The notes below the pieces were generated by a model. That model was not told the DNA's origin and did no database searches. It worked only from the letters and a program-made list of their open reading frames with translations. This document shows positions 1-6,501 of a DNA stretch of 7,439 nucleotides, one piece after another. Made by a program: the position numbers and the translations under genes. This DNA comes from an uncultured Clostridia bacterium (GTDB lineage Bacteria; Bacillota_A; Clostridia; Oscillospirales; Ruminococcaceae), in NCBI GenBank assembly GCA_947169455.1, contig CAMVPV010000060.1, forward strand, positions 1 through 7,439, in the 5' to 3' direction. The stretch's first letter is position 1, and each line of letters begins with the position of its first letter.

Positions 1-1
1 A

Positions 2-802
2 TATGTAGCTCCGCTTACGGTCGCTGACGGAGGATACATATATCGTTTTCCGACCTGCTACAAGAAGGGCTGCACATTTGAAGGCTGGTATTATGACAGC
101 GCATTCACACGCAGAGCACAGGATACATATCCCGTTTACAGCGACACTGTCCTTTATGCAAGGTGGAGCACCAACGCACATACAGTTTCCTTCTCCACGA
201 ACGGCGGCGACTATGTTGCTCCCATTACCGTAAACGACGGCGGATATATCTCCCGTTTCCCGACCTGCTACAAAATCGGCTGCACATTTGACGGCTGGTA
301 CTACGACAGCACATTCACCCGCAGGGCACAGGACAATATCCCCGTATATAATGATACTGTTCTTTACGCAAAGTGGAACAGCAACAGCTATACCGTGACC
401 TTCAGTACGAACGGCGGCGACTATGTAGCTCCGCTTACAGTTTCCGAGGGCGGATATATCTCACGTTTCCCGACCTGCTACAAGAACGGATGCACATTTG
501 ACGGCTGGTATTATGACAGCAGCTTCTCACGCAGGGCACAAGACACCGACCCGATTTACAGCAACACGACTCTCTACGCGAAGTGGACTGAAAACGCTGC
601 TTACTTCACGGTATCGTTCAATTCAATGGGCGGCTCCTACGTATATCCCGTTACCGTGAAGAGCGGAGACAGAGTCAGCACTCCGTTCAGCCCGGTATAT
701 GAAGGCTATACCTTCGGCGGCTGGTACACCGACAGCTCGTTCACAAAGCAGTATAATTTCAATGACGCGGTCACCCAGAATATCACTCTCTATGCCAACT
801 GG
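2..802 (+). repeat. Tandem repeats of about 210 bp encoding Listeria-Bacteroides repeat units
   Basis: The units end at tryptophan codons of the LYA[KR]W motif: unit 1 at 2-166 (cut by the window edge), unit 2 at 167-376, unit 3 at 377-586 and unit 4 at 587-802. Units 2 and 3 are exactly 210 bp (70 codons); unit 4 is 216 bp and clearly divergent. Units 1 to 3 are very alike as protein but differ at many third codon positions, which points to old duplications kept by selection rather than a fresh expansion. More units probably lie upstream. Confidence 0.85.
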
Positions 803-1006
803 ATAGCAAGCGCTGCTGCTCCGGCACCCGCAGCACCCGAATACAACTATAATGACGGACGCAGAGGAACAACAGATTCAAACGATGTACTCTCCGCTCC
901 GCAGTACGGCTCCGCTTTCGGAAATTCCGGACTTACAGCGGCTGTATCGGGTCTGATAGGCGCACTTGTTGGAATAGGTGCCACACTCGTTATAAAGAGA
1001 AAGTAA
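2..1006 (+). CDS. C-terminal part of a repeat-rich surface protein (InlB B-type / Listeria-Bacteroides repeats, Flg_new-like) with a C-terminal membrane anchor
   Basis: The frame is open from the window edge to TAA at 1004-1006 (334 residues seen), so the true start lies upstream. The ATG at 395 is internal to a repeat and is not a credible start. Four repeats are visible, each with a VxFSTNGG-type strand, a GxTFDGWYYD core and a closing LYAKW. This is the pattern of the Listeria-Bacteroides repeat of internalin-like and other secreted proteins. The first three carry a CX4C pair (TCYK-x-GC); the fourth has lost it. After the last W (800-802) come an Ala/Pro-rich linker (about 815-840), a polar stretch, a hydrophobic segment (residues 311-331) and a terminal KRK. 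This resembles a tail anchor in the membrane; no LPXTG sortase motif is present. The protein is probably extracellular, in adhesion or cell-surface structure. Ligand and full length are unknown. A terminator follows, so it is not part of the downstream operon. Confidence 0.85.
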   Translation, partial: YVAPLTVADGGYIYRFPTCYKKGCTFEGWYYDSAFTRRAQDTYPVYSDTVLYARWSTNAHTVSFSTNGGDYVAPITVNDGGYISRFPTCYKIGCTFDGWYYDSTFTRRAQDNIPVYNDTVLYAKWNSNSYTVTFSTNGGDYVAPLTVSEGGYISRFPTCYKNGCTFDGWYYDSSFSRRAQDTDPIYSNTTLYAKWTENAAYFTVSFNSMGGSYVYPVTVKSGDRVSTPFSPVYEGYTFGGWYTDSSFTKQYNFNDAVTQNITLYANWIASAAAPAPAAPEYNYNDGRRGTTDSNDVLSAPQYGSAFGNSGLTAAVSGLIGALVGIGATLVIKRK

Positions 1007-1039
1007 TATTTCACGATGTAAATATTATTTCGGACATTC

Positions 1040-1071
1040 CCGCTCCCGGAGCCTTCCGGGGGCGGATTTTT
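1040..1071 (+). terminator. Rho-independent terminator after the surface protein gene
   Basis: An 11-bp GC-rich stem pairs 1040-1050 (CCGCTCCCGGA) with 1055-1065 (TCCGGGGGCGG), with one T-G wobble and a GCCT tetraloop. It is followed by A and five T (1067-1071). It lies 33 bp after the stop codon at 1006 and separates the surface protein gene from the transporter operon. Confidence 0.9.
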
Positions 1072-1140
1072 GTATTTGTTCATATTGCTGTACTTTACCT
1101 GTATATCTGCCGATTTCTTTTGCTGCTATATACAAACCCG

Positions 1141-1162
1141 TTTTTAAAGACTTTTTAAAAAG
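1141..1162 (+). promoter_or_regulatory. Putative response-regulator operator: two tandem 11-bp direct repeats
   Basis: TTTTTAAAGAC (1141-1151) is followed directly by TTTTTAAAAAG (1152-1162). The first eight bases are identical and the period is exactly 11 bp, about one helical turn. OmpR/PhoB-family regulators typically bind head-to-tail as dimers on such repeats, next to or over a weak -35. The box ends 8 bp before the -10. The operon encodes an OmpR-family regulator, so autoregulation is plausible. Part of the box (1150-1163) is also a perfect 14-bp palindrome, so a different dimeric regulator, or simple AT-rich chance, remains possible. Confidence 0.45.
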
Positions 1163-1176
1163 TTATGTATTATAAT
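1147..1176 (+). promoter_or_regulatory. Probable sigma-A-type promoter of the transporter / two-component operon
   Basis: A perfect TATAAT -10 box lies at 1171-1176. The best -35 candidate, AAGACT at 1147-1152 with an 18-bp spacer, matches TTGACA at only three positions, which fits a promoter that needs an activator. Transcription would start near 1183, leaving a leader of about 25 nt before the permease ATG. I see no riboswitch or attenuator in this short leader. Confidence 0.6.
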
Positions 1177-1193
1177 ATTCACATAAGCTGAAC

Positions 1194-1201
1194 AAAGGAG
1201 G
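1194..1201 (+). promoter_or_regulatory. Strong ribosome binding site for the permease gene
   Basis: AAAGGAGG lies 7 nt before the ATG at 1209. It is a near-perfect Shine-Dalgarno sequence and fixes the start of the permease. Confidence 0.9.
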
Positions 1202-1208
1202 AAAAGCG

Positions 1209-3629
1209 ATGTTTTTCAGAATGATAAAGAAAGACCTGAAGGACAGCAAGGGGCTCAATGTCATACTGCTGTTATTCATGGTGATCGTATCCATACTTGC
1301 GGCTGCGGGCGCAATGCTGATGTTCGTGAATGTCCGTGGGATAAAGGTATCGCAGGAACGGTGCAATGCCGCGAACGGGTGCATAACCTACTATCCGTCG
1401 TCGGATGGGGCAGAGGAGGAGTACTTGTATTTTTTGGAAAAGATACATGAAAGCTGTCCCGAGGCGAAAACGGCGTATCAGGAGGTAATAGAGATAGCCT
1501 CCACAAATTTCGATTTTGAAGGAAAGGACGCAGATTATTTCCGGAACGGATCCAACGGTTTCACTATTTCGGCGATGCCCCGGGAAATGGACCTGATATA
1601 TGATGACATGGACAGACCTTTTCAGGTAGAGAACGGACATATCTCGGTACCGAGAAAGCTGTCAAGGGAGACAGGGCTTTCGGTAGGCGACAGTATATCG
1701 TTCACCACACAGATGGGCAGGGTGTATGAATTTGAAGTGTCGCATATACACAAGGACCCTACCAAGGATTATATGGCAAGGTTTATCATTTCCGATGCGG
1801 ATTACGAAGTTATAAGCGCAGATTCTCCGCATAAGCTCTACCTTATGTCTGTTCAGACCGGGTGTGATTCCGATAGGCGTTCCCTGACGATGCTGCTTCA
1901 GACCCTGTATGAGGATCCTGTCCTGAAAGATCACGTTGGTTCAGCACATCTCGACGGTCATGTGATGAGCAACAATGCGCTGGTATCGACACTTGTGTCG
2001 ATGTTCCTTATGATAGCCGCGTTCTTCATGCTGCTGATAATAGTATTCACACTAAGGTTCAGCATACGCACCGCCGTCAAGAAGGAAGAACGTGAGCTCG
2101 GCATAATGAAGGCACTCGGCACTGATTCCGTATCGTTCAGATGGCTGTTCGCGGCGAAGTACATAGCTTTCGCGACAGTGGGCGGCGTAATAGGTCTTGC
2201 CGCAGGTATATTTGCGGGCAGATACCTTATGGACAATTTCTACTACAATATATCCTACCCGCTTTCGGGAATAGATTTGATACCTCCTGTCATTGCCGCA
2301 GCGGCGATAACTGTGCTGGTGATCATCTTCACCATGATCTCCATGCGCCGCATAAACAGGATATCCGTAATGGACGCTATACGCGGAGAGACAAGAGGAG
2401 AGAGCATAAGGCACGGAAGTTTCAGTCTGAACAACAGAAAAAAGATGAGCGTTCCGCTGTTTCTCGCACTCTCTGATATCCTGCTGAAATTCCGCCGCTA
2501 TGTGCTGCTGCTGATCGCATTCACCGCAGGCTTCATCGCAATGATGATCTGCGTGCAGCTGCGTGAAACGGTCGTATCCAAGGATTTCATACAGAATTAC
2601 TACACCTTCGGAGAGCTTGATTTTTTCCTCCGGGAATCACAGAGCCTGCTGATGGACTATTCGTTCGATACGGGAAATCCTGTTATCGCTGAGCGCAATA
2701 TCAATGAGAAACTGAAAAAGAACAACATTCCCGCAGAGGTCACATTCTCAAAAGGCGAGCTCGCCAAGCTCATAGATGATAAAGAGACCGAATCGGTATA
2801 TCTTGAATTCGGATTTGACCCGTCTGTGCTCCGCATCGTAAAGGGCGGAAGAACCCCGAAGCTGCGCAATGAGGTGCTGATGGACAAGTTCACTGCCGGA
2901 AGATACGGCTACGTGATAGGCGACAGCATTACGGTAGAGTACAATAAGATCTCGGAGGACAAACTGACTTACAGCGAGGTGCGTGAGGAATTCATTATTA
3001 CCGGATTTACCGACCGCCTTACCGCGATGAATCAGATCGAGATAATAACGAGTGAGGCTTTCGACGACGGTGTTATAGGAAGCTGGGGCATAATCGGATG
3101 CAGGATAGATGCCCCCGAAAGTGAGAAGCCGAAATATGCCGCGCAGATAAAGGAACTGTTCCCCAATAATTATCTGCCGGGTGAAGAGGCCGGCAGCCAT
3201 TTCCTCAAATTGTACGATATATTGTTCAGCTTCATGAAAAAAATGATGATAATCGTTGTGGCAGGAGTTCTCGCTTTCCTTACCGTGATGTATCAGTCGG
3301 TATTCATGAAGGACGAGGAAAATCAGATAGCCATGCTTAAAAGCTGCGGCTTCGATGATATCACAGTGATGAAATGGCAGTTCATCCGTATGATGATACT
3401 TGTCATCATTGGTGCGGTGCTTGCAGCTGTACTCATGCCCACGGCTGTGACATGGCTCACGCAGAAGGTGTTCACGGGTCTTGTGGGGCTCACGGTATGG
3501 AAATTCTCCGCCGGCAGACTGAGCTCTGCACTGTGGACTGCGCTGATCGTCATAGTTATAGCTGCTGCAGACGCACTCGTGCTGAGAGGAATAAGATCGA
3601 TAGATATCTGGAGGATAAGAAATGAGTAA
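1209..3629 (+). CDS. ABC transporter permease, double FtsX/MacB-type (806 aa)
   Basis: This is an integral membrane subunit that should work with the ATPase encoded just downstream. Eight hydrophobic segments can be read at about residues 16-40, 259-283, 318-337, 358-379, 431-449, 679-699, 728-745 and 775-794. They fall into two halves, each with one helix, a large extracytoplasmic domain (about 218 and 229 residues) and three helices. Both halves carry the FtsX-domain cytoplasmic signature: KKEERELGIMKALG near residues 292-305 and DEENQIAMLKSCG in the second half. Such type VII (MacB-fold) systems usually move or extract substrates outside the membrane or transmit force; they do not pump through a membrane channel. 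Two large loops separate it from BceB-type permeases, which have one large loop and about ten helices. The substrate cannot be read from the sequence. The start is set by the strong ribosome binding site, and the end overlaps the ATPase gene by 8 bp. Confidence 0.9.
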   Translation: MFFRMIKKDLKDSKGLNVILLLFMVIVSILAAAGAMLMFVNVRGIKVSQERCNAANGCITYYPSSDGAEEEYLYFLEKIHESCPEAKTAYQEVIEIASTNFDFEGKDADYFRNGSNGFTISAMPREMDLIYDDMDRPFQVENGHISVPRKLSRETGLSVGDSISFTTQMGRVYEFEVSHIHKDPTKDYMARFIISDADYEVISADSPHKLYLMSVQTGCDSDRRSLTMLLQTLYEDPVLKDHVGSAHLDGHVMSNNALVSTLVSMFLMIAAFFMLLIIVFTLRFSIRTAVKKEERELGIMKALGTDSVSFRWLFAAKYIAFATVGGVIGLAAGIFAGRYLMDNFYYNISYPLSGIDLIPPVIAAAAITVLVIIFTMISMRRINRISVMDAIRGETRGESIRHGSFSLNNRKKMSVPLFLALSDILLKFRRYVLLLIAFTAGFIAMMICVQLRETVVSKDFIQNYYTFGELDFFLRESQSLLMDYSFDTGNPVIAERNINEKLKKNNIPAEVTFSKGELAKLIDDKETESVYLEFGFDPSVLRIVKGGRTPKLRNEVLMDKFTAGRYGYVIGDSITVEYNKISEDKLTYSEVREEFIITGFTDRLTAMNQIEIITSEAFDDGVIGSWGIIGCRIDAPESEKPKYAAQIKELFPNNYLPGEEAGSHFLKLYDILFSFMKKMMIIVVAGVLAFLTVMYQSVFMKDEENQIAMLKSCGFDDITVMKWQFIRMMILVIIGAVLAAVLMPTAVTWLTQKVFTGLVGLTVWKFSAGRLSSALWTALIVIVIAAADALVLRGIRSIDIWRIRNE

Positions 3630-4383
3630 TATACTTGAGGTAAAGGATCTCTGCAAGACCTATGTTACAGATGAATACAGCAACAATGTTCTGCGCAATG
3701 TGAATTTCACCATGCAGGAAGGCGAGTTCGTTTCGGTAATGGGACCGTCCGGCTCGGGCAAATCGACACTGCTCTACACCGTCAGCGGAATGGACAGTCT
3801 TACTTCCGGAAGGGTGATATTTGACGGCGAGGATATCTCTGCGCTGAACAGAAAGGCGCTTTCAAGGCTCCGCCTGCTGAAAATGGGATTTATATTCCAG
3901 CAGATGTATATGATGAAAAAACTGAGCATAATCGACAATATACTCCTTCCCGGCTTTCAGGCGAAGGACCGCCCCCGCAGCGAGGTGGTCAGCCGCGCAG
4001 AAAAGCTGATGCGCAGTCTCGGGATAATAGATACCGCAGACAGATATATGACCGAGGTATCGGGCGGTCAGCTCCAGAGGGCTTGCCTGTGCCGTTCGCT
4101 CATCAATTCACCGAAGATGATATATGCGGACGAACCCACCGGCGCTCTCAATCAGAAGGCTTCTATGGATGTTATGAACGAGCTGGTAAGGGCAAACAGC
4201 GAGGGCACGTCCGTTATGATGGTCACGCACAGTGAAAGGGTCGCATCCTGCAGTGAGCGCGTCATCTACCTCGTTGACGGAAATATACAGGGCGAGATAG
4301 TCCTCGGGAAGATGCAGTCGCCCGATGACATAGCAGTGCGTGAGAGAAAGATAAAGAATTGGCTTGACGAGATGGGCTGGTGA
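3622..4383 (+). CDS. ABC transporter ATP-binding protein, MacB/LolD/BceA type (253 aa)
   Basis: This cytoplasmic ATPase powers the permease encoded by the overlapping upstream gene. All ABC motifs are in place: Walker A GPSGSGKST (41-49), Q-loop Gln93 in FIFQQ, signature VSGGQLQR (146-153), Walker B ending in D170-E171 within the stretch MIYADEP, and the H-loop His203 in MMVTHS. The D-loop reads GALN rather than the commoner G-x-LD. Length and motif spacing fit the MacB/LolD/BceA subfamily, which pairs with FtsX-type permeases. GGAGG at 3610-3614 sits 7 nt before the ATG. The 8-bp overlap with the permease stop suggests translational coupling and equal subunit supply. About 30 residues after the nucleotide-binding core form a short basic and acidic tail. 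The hydrolase leader starts 8 bp after the stop. Confidence 0.95.
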   Translation: MSNILEVKDLCKTYVTDEYSNNVLRNVNFTMQEGEFVSVMGPSGSGKSTLLYTVSGMDSLTSGRVIFDGEDISALNRKALSRLRLLKMGFIFQQMYMMKKLSIIDNILLPGFQAKDRPRSEVVSRAEKLMRSLGIIDTADRYMTEVSGGQLQRACLCRSLINSPKMIYADEPTGALNQKASMDVMNELVRANSEGTSVMMVTHSERVASCSERVIYLVDGNIQGEIVLGKMQSPDDIAVRERKIKNWLDEMGW

Positions 4384-4391
4384 GGTGTATA

Positions 4392-4493
4392 ATGAAAATA
4401 TGCAGAACGATAGCTGCCTGTGCCGCAGCAATGATATTTGCCGGGTGCAGCCAGGCAGCAACATATAACGATGTCGTTTTCGCGGAACAGTGA
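4392..4493 (+). CDS. Short lipoprotein leader ORF (33 aa), the 5' fragment of the hydrolase gene
   Basis: As the sequence stands, ribosomes starting at ATG 4392 make only 33 residues: a signal peptide with lipobox Cys19 and 14 further residues after it. It has its own Shine-Dalgarno sequence (4382-4387). It is most simply the severed export signal of the downstream hydrolase. I see no sign that it is an independent peptide gene, although a lipid-anchored 15-residue peptide would be the product if it is expressed. Confidence 0.5.
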   Translation: MKICRTIAACAAAMIFAGCSQAATYNDVVFAEQ

Positions 4494-4619
4494 GACAGCA
4501 CTCTTACTTCTGTATCCGATACCTATGTTGATACGCCCGCGGTCTATGAAGATGACGGTATCCCCGATGAATGTCTCGGTACGTTTTCCTCCGATGACGG
4601 ATACTGTGTCATAAAGAAA

Positions 4620-5807
4620 ATGGAGCATTACTATGATGTTTCCATAGATTACGAAAATTGCACCCCCGCGCAGGCCGGCAGGGCATATGCCGAAGCAACA
4701 CTGAAGGCATTCCCCGACTGTCATGAGATAACTGAGCCGTATCTGTATGAAAATATAATGAGCGGTTTCCCCGCGCTGAAGGACGATTATGATCCCGTTG
4801 AGGAAAGAATGTACTATCTTGCGGAAACACTGCGCCCTGAATACAAGGAAGAACTGTATGCTTTCGCGGAAGGACTTTCCGGCGGTGTTCACGGCTACGC
4901 AAAGGACGGTCACATCAGCTATGAGGAAGCACTCACGTTCAATCTTATTCCCGAGGGACTGCGCGGCACGGCTTGCTCGGCGCTCTCACTCTGGGGAGAC
5001 AAGACTGCGACCGGAGAAAATGTAGCGGTCAGACTGCTCGACTGGCATCTCGGCAGTGACAATCAGATGTGTAAAATGCACGCGGTCATTCACGCGAACA
5101 AGGGCGAACGCTCCTATACAGGCATATCCTTCCTTGGTTTCATAAGCGTAGTCTCGGCAGTGAACGATGACGGCGTGTTCGGGGCGATACTCGATGTGGG
5201 GAGCGGTAACGAGCCATACATCTGCAAGGATAAGAAGTGTTATACCTACGAACTCAGATATGCGCTGGAGAATTTCAGCACAGCGGAAGAGGTCGGCAGC
5301 TTCATGGTGGAGAACAGTGCTGACTTTACCTGGAGCCATAACATTTACGTTACAGACAAAACACATAATTTCTGTGCAGAGGATGCTGCCGGGGCTCTTC
5401 AGGATAAGGGCGGGGGATTTTCCGTACTCCGCGACTGTGATACTCCTGTCATGGAAAAACTGAAATGGGACAGCAAGGACAGCTTGTGCATCGTGAATTC
5501 ATTCGCTTCAAAGGGAAATCAGGACGGGTTTTTCGGAAACAGCAATAACATAGTGAGATTTGAAAAGTACAATGAATGGGTGTCGTCGGGGAGCAGATTC
5601 ACACTCGGGCAGATAAAGACCATGCTCACCCGTGAAAAGGTTGACCAGGGCAAGGATGATGACGAAGCCCGCGTCAATAATGTGCGCAATCAGGGGACCG
5701 TGCAGATAATAATAGTTGATTACAGCACGGGAAAGGTCCAGGTCAGCTTTACGGGTGCAGACGGTCCTTCCGATGATGTTGTCTTTACCGATATAGGAAA
5801 TTATTGA
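4620..5807 (+). CDS. C45-family / choloylglycine-hydrolase-like Ntn amidohydrolase (395 aa from this ATG)
   Basis: The likely activity is hydrolysis of a linear amide, or acyl transfer, by an N-terminal cysteine nucleophile. The motif GTACSAL places Cys119 (codon 4974-4976) where C45 and choloylglycine-family enzymes cleave themselves to expose the nucleophile. It is followed by GENVAVRLLDWH, matching the family's G-x(n)-R-x-x-D-W pattern (Arg138, Asp141). Later come HNIYVTD and an IVNSF segment, also in the family style. The roughly 118 residues before Cys119 would be a pro-region, and the downstream length fits a complete catalytic domain. ATG 4620 has no good Shine-Dalgarno sequence (only AAAGAAA) and lacks a signal peptide, so it is probably not the original start, which I place at 4392. 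The substrate is unknown: acylated peptides, beta-lactam-like amides or bile-acid conjugates are all possible. Co-transcription with a transporter and a sensor system suggests detoxification or signal processing. Confidence 0.7.
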   Translation: MEHYYDVSIDYENCTPAQAGRAYAEATLKAFPDCHEITEPYLYENIMSGFPALKDDYDPVEERMYYLAETLRPEYKEELYAFAEGLSGGVHGYAKDGHISYEEALTFNLIPEGLRGTACSALSLWGDKTATGENVAVRLLDWHLGSDNQMCKMHAVIHANKGERSYTGISFLGFISVVSAVNDDGVFGAILDVGSGNEPYICKDKKCYTYELRYALENFSTAEEVGSFMVENSADFTWSHNIYVTDKTHNFCAEDAAGALQDKGGGFSVLRDCDTPVMEKLKWDSKDSLCIVNSFASKGNQDGFFGNSNNIVRFEKYNEWVSSGSRFTLGQIKTMLTREKVDQGKDDDEARVNNVRNQGTVQIIIVDYSTGKVQVSFTGADGPSDDVVFTDIGNY

Positions 5808-5811
5808 GGGG
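5806..5811 (+). promoter_or_regulatory. Ribosome binding site of the response regulator, overlapping the hydrolase stop
   Basis: GAGGGG begins inside the hydrolase TGA and lies 6 nt before ATG 5818. It supports this start and suggests that translation of the hydrolase end and of the regulator are linked. Confidence 0.75.
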
Positions 5812-5817
5812 ACTATA

Positions 5818-6501
5818 ATGACGGATATACTGATAATCGAGGATAATGAGGAACTGAGCGGTCTTGTTGTGGATTTTCTCCGAAGAGAGGGATTCTCGGC
5901 AGAGCAGGCGGGAAGTGCGGAAAAAGGCATAGAAATGCTTGAGAACGGCGCTTATCGTATGCTGCTGCTGGATGTGATGCTCCCGGGGAAGGACGGCTTT
6001 GAAGCGCTTGCCGAAATTCGGAAAACGAGGAATATCCCCGTGCTGATGATGAGCGCGAAGAACGATGACGACAGCAAGATACTCGGCATGGATATCGGAG
6101 CGGACGATTACGTTGAGAAGCCGTTCTCGATACCCGTGCTCACCTCGAAGATCAGGGCGCTCATGCGGCGCAGCTACGAGACTGCTGAAGACAAGCAGAT
6201 GATCTCGGCAGGGGGGATATCCGTAGATATAGGTTCGAGAAAAGTATATAAGAACGGCGGAACGGTCGATATAAAGGGCAAGGAATTCGATCTGCTGGTG
6301 TATCTTATGAAAAACCCCGGAAAAGCCCTGCGCAAGGAACAGATATTCAACAGCGTATGGGGTGAGGATTGTTTCAGTGAGATGTCCTCGCTGAGCGTAT
6401 ATATAAGCTGGCTCAGGGACAAGATAGAGGACGACCCGCACGATCCGAAGCTGATACAGACGGTATATAGGGTCGGCTACCGGTTCGGAGACGGAAAATG
6501 A
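5818..6501 (+). CDS. OmpR/PhoB-family two-component response regulator (227 aa)
   Basis: This cytoplasmic transcription factor should be phosphorylated by the kinase encoded next to it. The receiver domain (about residues 1-115) has the acidic pair Glu8-Asp9, phospho-acceptor Asp52 in LLLDVMLPG, Ser79 in LMMSAK and Lys101 in VEKPF, so all switch residues are present. The C-terminal winged-helix domain (about 128-225) has the OmpR hallmarks: the KGKEFDLLVYLM segment, RKEQIFNSVWG, a recognition-helix region around LSVYISWLRDKIE, and the VYRVGYRF wing at the end. Length is normal for the family. It lies 10 bp after the hydrolase stop and overlaps the kinase gene by 4 bp. The 11-bp direct repeats at 1141-1162 upstream of the operon are a reasonable target, making an autoregulatory loop. 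Confidence 0.96.
   Translation: MTDILIIEDNEELSGLVVDFLRREGFSAEQAGSAEKGIEMLENGAYRMLLLDVMLPGKDGFEALAEIRKTRNIPVLMMSAKNDDDSKILGMDIGADDYVEKPFSIPVLTSKIRALMRRSYETAEDKQMISAGGISVDIGSRKVYKNGGTVDIKGKEFDLLVYLMKNPGKALRKEQIFNSVWGEDCFSEMSSLSVYISWLRDKIEDDPHDPKLIQTVYRVGYRFGDGK

Larger units (their letters stand above)
4392..5807 (+). pseudogene. Lipoprotein Ntn-hydrolase gene interrupted by an in-frame TGA (reconstructed full frame)
   Basis: Reading from ATG 4392 gives a typical lipoprotein leader: MKICR, a hydrophobic stretch and a lipobox-like IFAGC with Cys19, continuing to Gln33. TGA at 4491-4493 then stops the frame at codon 34. The same frame continues without another stop for 437 codons through the hydrolase to TGA 5805-5807. 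The ATG has GAGGTG (4382-4387) 4 nt before it and lies 8 bp after the ATPase stop, so it is in the expected operon position. A single base change would restore a 471-aa secreted lipoprotein. There is no ATG, GTG or TTG in this frame between the stop and ATG 4620. I read this as a recent nonsense mutation or a sequence error, with functional readthrough as the less likely option. Confidence 0.6.

Noticed and set aside
395..1006. ATG at 395 as the true start of the surface protein
   Set aside because: The frame is open upstream to the window edge and the upstream codons encode further copies of the same repeat, so this ATG is inside the gene. It also has no ribosome binding site.
1151..1162. 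Palindrome CTTTTTAAAAAG as a second terminator
   Set aside because: The stem would be only A-T pairs with no loop, there is no following T-run, and it sits directly upstream of a -10 box. An operator or promoter element is the better explanation.
2748..3656. Long 302-codon open frame on the - strand inside the permease gene
   Set aside because: It is a reading-frame shadow of the permease: low-complexity His/Tyr/Ser-rich translation, no domain, no ribosome binding site, and the + strand frame has clear FtsX features.
4165..4185. D-loop Asn (GALN) in the ATPase as a disabling change
   Set aside because: All catalytic motifs are intact, and from memory GALN occurs in other MacB/Bce-like ATPases of Firmicutes, so I do not treat it as a defect.
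4491..4493. Alternative genetic code with TGA read as Trp or Gly
   Set aside because: The ATPase, the hydrolase and the regulator all end at TGA in sensible places (4381-4383, 5805-5807, 6499-6501), with the next gene starting at once. TGA is therefore a normal stop here.
4491..4540. Selenocysteine at the in-frame TGA
   Set aside because: I can find no convincing SECIS-like hairpin just after the TGA. The codon lies in the linker between signal peptide and enzyme and not at the catalytic cysteine, so a selenocysteine would have no clear role.
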